Part shown: positions 11,037 through 22,647 of the stretch, in pieces | How the letters are laid out: every line of letters begins with the position of its first letter | Numbering within the stretch: the first letter of the stretch is position 1 | NCBI RefSeq assembly: GCF_932294415.1 | Contig: NC_065535.1 | Span: 8,407,001-8,471,000 of the forward strand | Length of the DNA: 64,000 nucleotides | Direction: 5' to 3' | Origin: Quercus robur | Lineage: Eukaryota > Streptophyta > Magnoliopsida > Fagales > Fagaceae | Notes under the pieces: model-generated | Databases searched by the model: none | Seen by the model: only the letters and a program-made list of their open reading frames with translations | What the model was told of the DNA's origin: nothing | Program-made: the position numbers and the translations under genes

Positions 11037-11728
11037 AGGTTAACTTTTACAATTTACACTATAACAACCAGTTCTGACCTAACTAGAAAGCAATATACAA
11101 CATTCAAGTACAGCAAGTGAATCTATTAAAAAAAAGAGTAAAGTTTCTTACATTTGAAGTTCAGAAGAAATAACAGGCAGCTCAAAAGTTGAAGAGCCAA
11201 CATCAGCCTTGCATTGTTACATAGACAATGAAACAATCAGAGTCCTACCAATTAGTCTCCTCAATTAATTATACTAGTCTGCCAGCTTCAATTTCAGACA
11301 CCACCGCCTACATTCCTCATCTCAGCTATTCTTCCACCACAACTCCACTGAATACACAGTTGGTCCATTGTTTGCTGATGATGGAACATTGTGCTTACAA
11401 ATATATTAATGTACTTGCTAATACACACACATAACTGTACAGTGTACACATGTATTTCATATAAGGAGGATCTAAAATTTACAAAATTTGTCTCCAAACT
11501 GTTTTCAGAGGAATCTTATTCAACCCACTACATGACATTTTATATAATTTTATATAATTATCTATGTATGCTTGTGATCAAATGAAAATTAGGTCATCTA
11601 AACTAGTTAGATTATTAATTATTTCATGTGATTAAAAGCACATGTAGATGGTTATTTTGATGATCATGTAATGAACTTGAAGAATATTCCTCCTAATGCA
11701 GTTTGGACAAAAATTCTGTTAATTTAGA

Positions 11729-14700
11729 TTAGAAAGGCATGAAACACAGATACTTCCTGAACTTTTTCTTTCTGACAACAGCAGCCGTGTTTTCTTGATC
11801 TGCAGGTACTATATGGCTACTGAATGGTGGGGTCAGATTGTGAGAATTTGATGATGAACCTTCATTCCTGAGGTTTGGCTTCGGAATTTTGCTTCCTTGA
11901 CGGTGCACAGCTGATTCGGGTGTAGAACTATCAGTTTTGGGGATTTCTGAAGGTGTCAACATTTTTTCTCTATTAAGAGATCCTGCAGAGCAAACATAAA
12001 TTACATTAATTGATGTATATTATTATAGAGAAACAACATTAGCAATTGATAATAGAAGGATTCCCCGTTTACAGCAACAAAAGCTCAGATATTAGTATGG
12101 GCATCAAATTTGATGAGAGTGCTATAATAATTGAACAGGAGAAATTCAGAACTCAGTAGAAGATGGTTGAACTGCAACAGATTACAGACATACTGGGAAT
12201 CTAAAAGAAAGTAACTAATGAATTTAAAATCCTAATCTCACTAAAAATGCATCTGGTCTCACTTGACAGCCTAAGGGCTGAACAATAAGATATTACTAAC
12301 ATATTTACCGCAGAATGATAATACATGAAGAAACAATTGTCACAATGAAATCTATAACAAACAGCTCAAATGGGGCTTACAGACATCCGGTGGGTCTTGA
12401 ACTCATGATCTCACCCTCTATCTTACTGTTACAACTGGAGGAGCTGTCATCTAATCTATAGCTCATAGGTGAATGGACTTAGGAATTCATAGTTGTGGTG
12501 AATAAAAATTTGAACTTAGCCAAGGACAAAAATGCTAAACTTCAGCAGTAACATGATACTATTTTATTAATTCCAAATAAGTTTCTTAAATCAAATCTTA
12601 ATCACATTGGACTGGAATGGGAATATCATTGTTGCACATTAAACAATAATCTTAAATTAAGCAATTATGCCTGGTATTGAACCGGAACATTTCACAGAAA
12701 TCAACACTTTTTAAATCTTCAAGCCATGTGGCTGCTCAGCTTAAGCTACAGACAGCATGAAAGTAACAAATCAAGTCCCTTTTGATAAACACCATAATCA
12801 TATATATAAATGTTAAAATTATAATTAAATGATTAAATTCATTATTTCCTAACAACTTAAGCTTCTGGGACAATTGCTAATTAATTATGGTATCAAACCA
12901 GAAAATTCTAAGTTTGATCCTTGTTACCACTCTACCTCTTGTTTAAAATGTTAGAAGTCCAACATGTTGGATCTCATTTATTAAGGGGGAGTTTAGGCCT
13001 ATACGTGAGGGGGAGTGTTAGAATTATGATTAAATGATTAAATTCACTATTTCCTAATAGTTTAAACTTTTGAGAAAATTGATAATTTATCTATCAATAA
13101 GAACCAGTACCTTGGATTTACTCAAGTTCAAAGATGTATGTGTTATTCAAGAAGATGATAATGATACTAATAGTTGTCATAAAAACTACAACAACAACTA
13201 AAGTGGAGTAGAGGAAAGTTGAAAATGATGACAGACCTGAAGTAGCTGGAAGCACAACCACCATGTTTGGTTTGACAGGTGCAGAGACATAACCAGCATT
13301 CCTCTGGTTATTTTCAGACTCCATTTCTTGCATCAAAGCCACTGAATCAAACCAGTCATCTGATGAAATGGTCACGCAACTTGATTCTGAACTTGATGAA
13401 GGGGATAAAGGATTCTCAAGATCCAAAATTTCAAGGTAATCATCTTCAGGATGGTCCTCTACTTCATGCAGATTTTGATGCTGATGATCTGGAGATCTCT
13501 CCCTCAAAGCCAGGATGACTCTGTTGTCAGCCACACTTACCTACAAAACATAATTACAAATCAAAAAAGAGAGAAAAAATAAACCACCACACACACACAC
13601 ACACACACACAAATAAAAGAAGGTTAAGTGTTACAAAGTTATAACTCTGGGTGGTCAATCGTGTATTTCTATAGTTCAAGGGGCAAATTGTAAAATGGGG
13701 TATTGTTTAGGGAGGAAAAGTGTAATTTCCCCAATAAAATTCTTCTAGATGAATCTTTATTGTGTCAAAGAATACCTTATGTTCATCGTGTTATCATCAA
13801 GAATTGACATTGTCTTCAAAGGTCTATTAGAGAAATATCCTCATTTAATCAACACTTAGCAATTAAGAATATACAAACTTCTAGGACGTGGAAAACCAAA
13901 GCAATATTCAGCTCTAATATAGGTAACTCTTGACAATCAAAATCCAGATCTACTCCCAATTTACAATTACAAGGATACCACCTTTCAAGTCACTGTGAAC
14001 GCAGTTTTGCCTTCCTTGTCAGGTTAAGTGTTCAGCCTATTGATCGACACTGCACCATGCCAGTTTTGACCCTTGCACCCCTTCTCACCTCTCTCTACCC
14101 GACTGGACAACACATTGTGTCCGCAACTTGTGTTTGGCTAAGCCAATTTTCTAGCTTATTTGGCTTGTCTGACAAGTTACAGCTCTTTAAAGCATATTTT
14201 TCTAAGCACAACTTTGAGCTTATATTGTAAGCTAAATGTTAGCTGATAAAAATAAGCTATCCCAGACACACACTAAAACAGTATCCCTGACCAGAAATTT
14301 CCTTGGTTTAAGGCATTTGGTATATTCTTGTTTTAAGTTATCTAAATGCATTTGCCAATGAACTCTAGCTCAACTGGCATGTCCTCCCCTTATAAGTCCT
14401 GGGTGGAGGGTGAGATCGTGTGTTCCAAGACTTATTGGTGCATGTGTAACTTACCAATCAAAAAGAAGAAAGAAAACTAATTTAAATGTCAAGGCCAGGA
14501 AGCTGAGGTTGACACACCTGAGGCTGGCTTGTGGAACTTTGTCCAATACTATTGTCGGCATTTGGAACAACTGATTGAGTAGTGTGAATGTGATTTTCAC
14601 TTGCAGTATTAGTGCTACCCAGTTTCAGCTGCTTTTCATGGTTTTGGCTTTGCTCGCCATAACGGAAGACTCCGCACAGCGAGTTGGTTTCCTGCAGATT

Positions 14701-15879
14701 TTTCGCCAAACCAGCAGTTTGGTGTTGATAACAAAAGAAGAAGTTATTATGTGAGGTAACAAGCATATAGTGCTAACAAATTCCATAGAATACCTTCATG
14801 TTGCTGCCTTCAAACTGTCCTCTCTTCAATATCCTGTATTCATGCATCACCCAGTTGGTTCTACGCTCATGAGGCCCTTCGCCTTTATAGTGTTCAAGTG
14901 TAGTTCTCGAACAAGTGGTCATAGAGTCTAAGACAATTTTATAGGCCTCTCCTTTGATACTCCATTTTCCATGATCATAAACTCCGGCCACCTCAGAGTG
15001 AATTAAGAACCACATGCCTGCATATACCAAATTACCAGAGATTACACTTAAAATAGTACAAAGCATTAAGTCAAAACCCAGGAATATATTAATAAGAGCA
15101 ATTTTTATTCAAAGATGAACACTAATTGAGCATATGTAGAAGGGGAAAAAAAAAAAAACTGAACTTTTTTCTTACAATAAACATGTTCTCTCTGAGAATA
15201 ACAAAAAATTCTTTTTGTCTAATAAGTAAATGCTTACTAATAGGGATAGCGTAAAAGATTTCTAAAATGCATAAGTGAAACACCAAATGTTGTGGATGAG
15301 TTAATGTTCTCAAATTTATGCAGATTATGTGGAAGAAATAAAATGGATTTTTTTTTTCTCTTTTGTGATAAATGTCAATATATGCGATATCAGCACAAGG
15401 GTCAGCAACCATAATGACAAACAGAATTTACCCAAGACTGTAATCAATGCAGTAAAATGACAGAATTTTGGAAGTGGAGATGTAAACAGTAAGAATCTAA
15501 ACACATATAATATCCAATGCCTCAATCCCTCAAAATATTACCAATCACTAAAATCAGAGTTCAAATAGGTACTAAAAACGAGTGATATTTTGGGAAAAGA
15601 AGGGGGTTGGGGGGGGGGGGGGGGGGGTGGGGAGGGTTTGAAGATTCCAAAATATATAAGCTACCAAGATTTCTACACCATCAACATATTATAAATTAAA
15701 AGAACATGAGACTTACCAGGGGGCAGATGTTCAGGGTCATGACACAAAAAATCACTATCTGATATCAAATTGCTGGGGCGATCTCTGAGATCTCCCTTGT
15801 CAATTTTGCACAAACACCCAATGATTTTCTCAGCAGCAACATCTGATTCAATACCACTGGGAACTGGTAGAGGACACAT
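11729..15879 (-). CDS. NAC-like transcription factor, atypical
   Basis: Coding exons on the minus strand: 15879-15717, 15017-14794, 14691-14518, 13540-13237 and 11982-11729. All junctions are GT-AG and all phases close, giving 1,119 nt (372 aa). The N-terminal ~129 residues resemble the later part of a NAC domain: SDVAAEKIIGCLCKIDKGDL, HLPPGMWFLIHS, GKWSIKGEAYKI and TNWVMHEYRI, the last being the well-known NAC subdomain D signature. The classical start (subdomain A, LPPGFRFHPTDEEL type) is absent. The C-terminal part is Ser/Asn/Gln-rich and disordered (SPSSSSESSCVTISSDDWF), as expected of a NAC regulatory region, and ends in a basic-hydrophobic tail (VVRKKKFRKYLCFMPF). The start is the first ATG after the 5' UTR intron acceptor; the frame stays open further upstream, so a longer N-terminus is possible. 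NAC proteins are nuclear DNA-binding regulators; DNA binding by this form is uncertain. Confidence 0.8.
12388..12470 (-). mobile_element. SINE-like fragment (family C)
   Basis: Read on the minus strand it shows TAGATGACAGCTCCTCCAGT, then GAGGGTGAGATCATGAGTTC and AAGACCCACC. The order, with GAGTTCAAGAC resembling an RNA polymerase III B box, matches the plus-strand copy near 14.4 kb. It lies in the last intron of the NAC-like gene. Confidence 0.45.
14127..14275. mobile_element. MITE-like element in a NAC-gene intron
   Basis: Starts TTGTGTTTGGCTAAGCC and ends AATAAGCTATCCCAGACACA, so the ends are imperfect inverted repeats (TGTGTTTGG against CCAGACACA). TTTGGCTAAG and AGCTTAT motifs recur inside. 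hAT-like by its end sequence. Confidence 0.45.
14358..14475 (+). mobile_element. SINE-like copy (family C)
   Basis: TAGCTCAACTGGCATG resembles a tRNA A box; TGGAGGGTGAGATCGTGTG followed by TTCCAAGAC resembles the B-box region; the end is purine-rich (CAATCAAAAAGAAGAAAG). It lies in intron 3 of the coding part of the NAC-like gene. A tRNA-derived SINE is the best explanation; no target duplication was resolved. Confidence 0.5.
15609..15627. repeat. Run of 19 G
   Basis: An uninterrupted G-run, followed by TGGGGAGGG and preceded by AGGGGGTT, in the first coding intron of the NAC-like gene. It could form a G-quadruplex on the non-coding strand; length is likely to vary between individuals and assemblies. 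Confidence 0.9.
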
Positions 15880-16931
15880 TGTCAGACAATTCAAAAGGAA
15901 GGGAAACAAATCTGCGACCTGAATCTGTCCCTGCATAGATTGTAAAACAAAGGTTCATCAAGCTGCCGAAGACAATAAATAATCAGATGAGGTAGTCATA
16001 TGTTGCCAATTCAGAAAAATGAAGAGAATTATTGTAGAACTAAATGATATGTTAGTTTTAGTATGCAAGTAAGCTTCAATTTCATGAAAGAATTATGCTG
16101 CATCATCAGACATGGTCCTTTTGGGACCGATATCAAATGAAACACTCAAACACAGAAAGATTAACAGCAAACAAAGACCAAATTACAGTATCCTCAATAA
16201 TTGGATCTGATATAAAATCTAAAGTTCAAATTTTTAGCCACCCAGACCAGTATCAGCTACGAGTAAGACTGTAAGAGCACCCCAATTGCAAAGTTCAATG
16301 CTTGGAACAAGATTTACATCGAAACATAATAGACAAACATGAATTAACCAAAAAATCTGATCTAATCTCAATTAAACAGTATATACTAAGTCTAAAAAGG
16401 TAGTTTGGCATTCAAACAATCCCACAAAGTTCACTAACAAATGGTCTAAAACAAGAAATCAATAACCAATATGATTTTGCACAATATTGTGCTTGACTCA
16501 ACCAAAATTCAGAACAAAAATTCTTACCCACAAAAATTCTAAGCAAAAAACAGATGAATTCATCAAATTCAAACATCGATTACACTCAAACTAACTCTAA
16601 CCAAAATAACAGAGTTTATTCCAAAATTAAATTTCCAAAATTTATCAAAATACCAGTTTGATTCATAAGGGTTTTCTCTTTAAAAAAGTCTAAAACTTCT
16701 GGCTTTCCTAAACTTTTCCATAAAAAGTAAAATTTTTTTTTAAAATTTAAAAACTTTCCTACGCTTTTCTTTTTCCTTTTCTTTCACTTTCTCGTTAAAC
16801 AAACAAAAAAACCCGAAAAGGAAAAAGGCCATGAATCAAGAATAAAGGAATTGATGATCTAAAAGGGAAATCAAGGACAATTAATGAAATTATAAGACAA
16901 AACCATACAGAAAATTAATAAGAAATCAAAC

Positions 16932-17126
16932 CTCAGAGAGAAATTCTATCTTGTATAAAAAAAAAAAAAAAAAAAAGAGGGATCGATTGGTCACAGAGAG
17001 AGAGAGAGTGAACACCAAATAATTACTACACCAATAATCCCCAAAGCAAAAAATGGATACAAGTAAGGCTCTTGTTATTTTATAGGCAAAGCTCCACTCT
17101 AGTGAGATTGACTTGAGATTGACCAT
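16932..17126 (-). promoter_or_regulatory. 5' UTR exon of the NAC-like gene
   Basis: A donor (CTCTGAG then GTTTGATT, exon end at 16932) pairs with the acceptor TATGCAG whose exon starts at 15930. The exon holds a (CT)n tract and a T-run on the sense strand, as is usual for plant leaders. The transcription start is not known; 17126 is only the first ATG of a frame that stays open through this exon into the next. Confidence 0.5.
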
Positions 17127-17449
17127 AATTAAAAGCAGAGATTAAGTAAATTAAGGTAATTATAAAACTAGCCGCCGCAATTAAAAATTTAATTACCACC
17201 AGTAATTTTGATTACGTGGAGATTCATTTTGTGCTTGGATTATTTAGATTTTGATATTTTGGAAAAGTTTTGTGGACCCCACCACAATATTTTACGCGGC
17301 AAACTACTTGTTGTGCACGCTATCCCATTATTAACGGAAAATTAATTTGTTTTGTGCATGGGAAAATACATGTGGGTCATGTGTCAAATTGTGGTTGGCC
17401 TTTGTCGATATTCTAGTGACAGGTTTGTCAGTTTAACATAGCATATACG

Positions 17450-18349
17450 TGTTCAGACATCGAAATGTGGCAATGATTTTGTTGCAATTTAAAGTTACAA
17501 CTAGTTCGGAGATTCGATTGCTGACAAAGTAATCACTACGCCTCAACATGGTACATGTCATCTGATAGATTAATGCGTGCATGGCATATTAAATTGGACA
17601 TAATAAGTGGCCAAGTATTTGGAAACATGAAATAACATGTCACTCATGATAAGTACTATGTAGCAATTGAAAATATTTGAATAGTTTTTTCATTAGCTAG
17701 CCATACATAACCTAAGCACGGACCAAAAATATTATTATGATTAAGGCATAGCCTCAATGTTAAAGAAAAAAGTGTCTAAAGAATATTTTTAATACAATAA
17801 AAGTTAATGCATATACCGACTTGCATTTTCAACTCATGATTTCAAATGTTTTATGCGTGTTTACAAGTTGATATGTGTAAACTTTAGTACAATTAATGAT
17901 TATATTTAATTAAAGAACTTAATGTATTACATCTAAAATAATGAATCCTATATCTAGATTTTATCTTAATTATTTAAAAACTAAAGACAAATATAAAAAG
18001 AGACATGGTTGTGTGTGACATTTTTGTTTTTTTGAGTGAGCTGTATGTTTATCACCGATTTATAAGAAACAAAATTATAGGAGGAGAAGTAACAAATCAT
18101 AAGACTTACTTAAAACTCCATTTTTTACTAACTTGTAACTATATATATATATATATATGACTTTGAAAAACTATATTCTGATATATATTCTCAAGTTACC
18201 AAAAATGAAGCTTTAGATGCGCATCTTGAAAAAGAAAGGGTTGTCAAACTGGGGCAAAGAAAATCTAAAAATCATGTCAGTTTCAGTACATGCATGTAAT
18301 CCTCAACTTCATAAAGACAAACACATGGTATATAATAATTTATATAACT
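17450..18349. other. Intergenic, no gene seen
   Basis: AT-rich spacer with a TA run at about 18138-18158. None of the short frames resembles a known protein. If the neighbouring 18.35-19.73 kb block is a duplicated NAC 5' region, coding exons would be expected here, and none is recognisable. Confidence 0.4.
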
Positions 18350-19730
18350 TAAAAATCAAGCTCCAAGTTTTAATCACCCAGACCATTATTAGCTACCAAC
18401 TAACAGCATGATCTATGCTTTGGAAGACCATTTCATTCATACGTAATAGGCAAAGATATGTTGATGATAAGATAAACACTAATCCAATCTCAATTAAAAC
18501 ATTTTTAAAGGGCATGCATGTTGTCATTCAAGTTTTCCCACAAAGGTCAAAACACATGGTCTAAGAAAATAAATCAATAAATAATATGAATAATTAATGC
18601 TTGAAAAAGAAACATAATTAATGTTTAGAAAATAATCACTATCTTAACTAGATGTCCCTGTGACTCGAATATGAACACTACTTTGCTCAATAAATATTGT
18701 GCTTGAACCAATTAAGGTTCCATTATTCAAGTATTGCTGTTCATGAACATTAATTCTAACAAACAATATCTGAGTTGAATATTATAATCAAATATAGAGT
18801 TTGGTTCTTAAGTGGGAGACAAAAAAAAAAAGGTATTGACTAAAACTAAGATTCCAAAATCTTTCACTGTTATAGATCCAAAAGAGTTGTGCTTTTCTTT
18901 TCCATGATTTTAAATAAACCACAAAAAAAAGAAGTCATATTCCTATTTCTTTTCATGCCCCAAAAAGGAAAAGGCAACGAATCAATAATAACGAAATCGT
19001 AGCTCGATTTATATCAAGAAGTTAATGAAAGATTAGAATGTGAGATCGTAAAACTAACCAAAATTAATGGCCGGCTGGTTAGTGAAATCTAACCTTAGAG
19101 ATAGCTAGAGATCAGAGAGATTGCTAAGAGAGTAATCATGACTTATATTCCTTAATGAACAAGCAAAATTGGAGGGCACTTAAGTAGTGGTGTGGCTACG
19201 TGCTCTTAACCATGATTAACTTTTAACACAGCACACAATTAAAACTTGATTGTCGACTTAGCTGTGTCATTGGCCACCGACCCAAAATGTGAGGGGATAG
19301 GGTTGGTAGTAACTATATATATATTATATATACTACATTTAGTTGAAAATTTGATACTTAATACTACTATTAAAAGTGGCTAAATTTGACACTAAATACT
19401 AGTTAGTAGTGGTGTTGCCGTGTGGGTGACTCTTAACCATGGTTAGTTTTTAACCTGGCACACAATTAAAGTTGGGACTGTCACTTGGCCACCCACATTA
19501 AGACCCTTGATTACGTGGTCTTTCAGCAATTCGCTGAGCTCATGCATTCTTTGTTGTAAATTTTTTTCTCAAAAAAGAAAAAAAAAAACATATTAATTTA
19601 TTAGCTTGGAGTATTTGACCCACTTTCCAATCGTATCGCGCATGGGAGATTTAGGAAACCTTCTAGATGATGACGTGTCACATTATGGTTGGTTTTTTGT
19701 CTATATTCTACAATAGGGTTCACATGAATT
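18350..19730 (-). repeat. Decayed duplicate of the NAC-like gene's 5' UTR intron and promoter
   Basis: Blocks in the same order as in about 16240-17450 recur here. CACCCAGACCATTATTAGCT matches the sequence near 16240. CAATCTCAATTAAAACA, CATTCAAGTTTTCCCACAAA and ATATTGTGCTTGA match 16360-16500. AAAAAGGAAAAGGCAACGAATC matches 16820-16845 in part. ATGACGTGTCACATTATGGT, followed by TTGG and GTCTATATTCTA, matches 17370-17420. No coding exon accompanies it. Read by eye; similarity is patchy with many indels. Confidence 0.55.
19172..19495. repeat. Local duplication (~225-bp spacing)
   Basis: GTAGTGGTGTGGCTACGTG with ACTCTTAACCATG-like, GTTAACTTTTAACA-like and CACACAATTAAA blocks recurs at about 19401 as GTAGTGGTGTTGCCGTGTG and so on. 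Confidence 0.65.
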
Positions 19731-20248
19731 TAGTTTTTTTGTTTTTTTTTTCCTTAATACTCTTATTGGTCAAAGTGAATATCCTATTAAGTTTCCCTTA
19801 AAAAAAAATATATTTCACATTTCCCTCTCCCACTATCTAACTAAAAAAACAAAAACAAAATTGTCCATATATGATATGATATATATTCCACAAGATTGAC
19901 GTGCGGCCAGGCCAAATTATTTGATACGCTAAGCTCATACGTCTAAAAGTCGTAATATATCATGACATGACATGATCACCTCAATGTTTTTTTTTTTTTG
20001 AGAATCATCACCTCAATGTTAAAAGTTAAACATCATATTGAAGTTCATTGTTACTCAATATATTTATTCACAACACTAAGTGCGAAGTGACTTTATAGCC
20101 ATAAAAGGAGATGTATCATAAATGTGATTTGACCACATTTTTATTGTCGATTCTTTTTTTTTTTTTTTTTTTTGATGAACTTTTATTGTCGATTCTATAA
20201 GAAAGAAAGATATAGAAGTTATATAAGTCAAGAAGCTTGCAGATTTAG

Positions 20249-20477
20249 GGTGTGTTTGGATAGAATTTATTTTGCTGAAACTGAAAACTGAAAACACTGT
20301 AGCAAAATAATTTTTAAATGTGTGAATAGTACTGTGGGACCCATTTTTAATGAAAAAATTGATAAAAAATGAAATTTGTGGGTCCGTGAACAGTGCATAT
20401 GTGCACTGTTCACGGCAGAAAGTCCACTTTTGCGGTTACTGTTCATTGACCAGTAACCGCAATACTCAAAACGCGTG

Positions 20478-20508
<31 letters not shown>

Positions 20509-20551
20509 AAACGCAGCAAAGAAACGTGGACGTGAATACAAACACACACTT
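20249..20551. mobile_element. hAT-like MITE with two strong internal hairpins
   Basis: The ends are imperfect inverted repeats (GGGTGTGTTTGGAT against AATACAAACACACACTTA). Inside are a hairpin with 14-bp arms (CCGTGAACAGTGCA and TGCACTGTTCACGG, 20384-20415) and a second with 10-bp arms (GCGGTTACTG and CAGTAACCGC, 20432-20460), then an A-run of about 24. The gene-poor, TIR-ended, strongly foldable structure is that of a non-autonomous DNA element. It resembles abundant repeats of woody dicots. Confidence 0.65.
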
Positions 20552-20718
20552 AGTTATTGAGAAAAGAAAGAAAATACTTACCTTTTTTTTTTTTTTTTTT
20601 TTTCCTAAGAATACTTACTTAATAATTAGTTAAGAAAGTAAGGATATTGGGTTGAAAAAAAATACTAATAATGTAACATATTTTGTTATATATGACTTTA
20701 CAATACAAAGTGACATGA

Positions 20719-20860
20719 TAATGACTGTGATAATAGATGGAAATAAAATATTATAAGTTATGTTATGGTAATGACTATGATGTATGGATTTCAATTATTA
20801 TAAATTATGTTATGGTAATGACTATAATAGATGGATTTCAAATATTGTAAGTTATGTCAT
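20719..20860. repeat. Tandem repeat, three ~50-bp units
   Basis: Units contain GGTAATGACTATGAT or GGTAATGACTATAAT, GATGGATTTCAA-like, ATTATAAGTTATGTTAT-like blocks in order. Confidence 0.75.
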
Positions 20861-22206
20861 TTTTTCTATCTTTATCCTTCTCTTAGCCAAGGCATAAATT
20901 CATTAACTTTGTTTTATGCATTGTAGAAGTCAGATTTCATGTTCAACTCACCATAATTATGCAAAACTTGATTCCTAAGATGCCAAATAGTCTTTTATTT
21001 ATTTATTTATTATTATTTGCTAAATAAATAAAAAAGAAACTCACAGTCACAAATGTAATGACTATTTTCAATTCACTTAACCTTGTCATGTATAGCGTTG
21101 AAGTATGTGCACTATAGCAAGATTTGTCAATATTCAAACTCACAACATACTTCTATATTCAAAGTATAATTGGTCACAAAAACTTCATACCAACAGTCCA
21201 ACACCTCAACAAGCGGATAAATAGTAAATAGTAAATAGACTATGCTAATTATTAATTGTTCCGCAAATGTCGGCAATACCGTGACATTTTTTCAGGTGGA
21301 GAGAATGCAGTACTACTATAGTAGTACTTCGCAAGCAAGCAAAAGCAACCAATATTATTCTAACAAGTCTACCCATAAACGTTGCCCTTATATCTACCAC
21401 AAAGTGATCTCCAATTCCTAATTGGCTGGTTGTAAAAATATAATTAATTAAATAATATAGTTAAGCAATTAAAAGTTAAAAAAAGTAGAAGGGAGACACT
21501 TTGAATGTTGTCACTCATATGATACCATATGTTATTGGAGACGTGTGGAATAGGGTCATATAGTTGTGGTCGAATTTTAGTGGACCCCAACTAAAGGGTC
21601 TTATATTAGATTGTTATGATTGGCCAATTAATTAAAAATTTGTAATAAACTGGAACCGTTGCTTATAATCGTGCTTTATGAATAGATAGATTAAAAAAAA
21701 AAAACAGATGAATTTTATATAAATGGTGCATCTTTTTTGTTTTTTGTTTTTTATGAATATAAATGGTGCCTCTTGAACCTCAATTTCATCCCCTTTTCAA
21801 AAAAAGAAGAAGAAAAAAGTTCATCTGATCACAGTCACACCGTCAAAGCAATTGGGACCATTAATAGAGGTGGGAACTGACTTTGTCAATGAGTACTGAC
21901 ACAAGGACCCGACGTATATTATGTAGGGCTTATCCAGAAGGAACTTCTAGAATGGAATAATTTTATTAGCTTTTCATCGAAAATAGAAAATAGAAAGAAA
22001 AAAAAAAAAGAAAAAAGAAGAAGAGTGGAATAATGAGAATATGCCTCGACACTGCCCTGCCAACATTTGGAACTTGAGACACTAATGATAAAGTTGCTAT
22101 CTGGGAAATTGGGTTACACGTAATGACGTAAACGATTTTTTGGCGGGTCAGTGTCAAAAAAAATTATCAAATAATTTTTCTAACGAAAGAGAATTTCTAT
22201 CAATAA
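20861..22206. other. Intergenic, no gene seen
   Basis: AT-rich spacer. The minus-strand frame near 22.0-22.16 kb is read mostly through a purine tract and is not supported as a gene. Confidence 0.4.
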
Positions 22207-22215
22207 TATATTAAA

Positions 22216-22400
22216 GGGAAATGCTAATGAGTGGCCTTAAGGTACTGGTTAAGAATTCAGTTAAAGAAAGTTTTTATGGGAAAAGAAAAAAAAACAATTA
22301 ATGTTTTGACAGTTTTTTTCATTTCTCATATAAATGATGTTAAAACTTTGTTTAACTGGATTCTTAACCAGTAACCTAAAGACACTCGTTAACATGACCC
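22216..22400. mobile_element. Mutator-like MITE with perfect 9-bp target duplication
   Basis: A 185-bp element starts GGGAAATGCTAATGAGTGGC and, on the other strand, GGGTCATGTTAACGAGTGTC; the inverted repeats extend about 50 bp, including TACTGGTTAAGAATYCAGTT. It is flanked on both sides by TATATTAAA (22207-22215 and 22401-22409). A 9-bp duplication with long terminal inverted repeats is the hallmark of Mutator-type transposition. No coding capacity. Confidence 0.9.
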
Positions 22401-22647
22401 TATATTAAAATATAATTGTCCAACCTATGAGTTATCATAAATTCTGTGCTTCTTATTTAGAAGAACATTTAGAAAACGAAATGCATTAAAGGAATGGTTG
22501 GTTCTGAATTTCTAGTCCCAAATCCCACTAATTTCATTGTAACTTTTAAGTTAAGGTTTATTTGAGATTTGTATTTTAAATCTGGAAAAATGTGTAATTT
22601 CATCTTTTGTGTTAAAAAGAAATGATAGTAGTACTAATCTATAATGG

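Noticed and set aside
13118..13236. Hydrophobic extension (FSTFLYSTLVVVVVFMTT) of the NAC exon, suggesting a membrane-bound NAC.
   Set aside because: It lies past a good splice donor at 13237/13236, and splicing to 11982 keeps phase and continues the Ser-rich tail. Intron retention could make it, but nothing in the sequence favours that.
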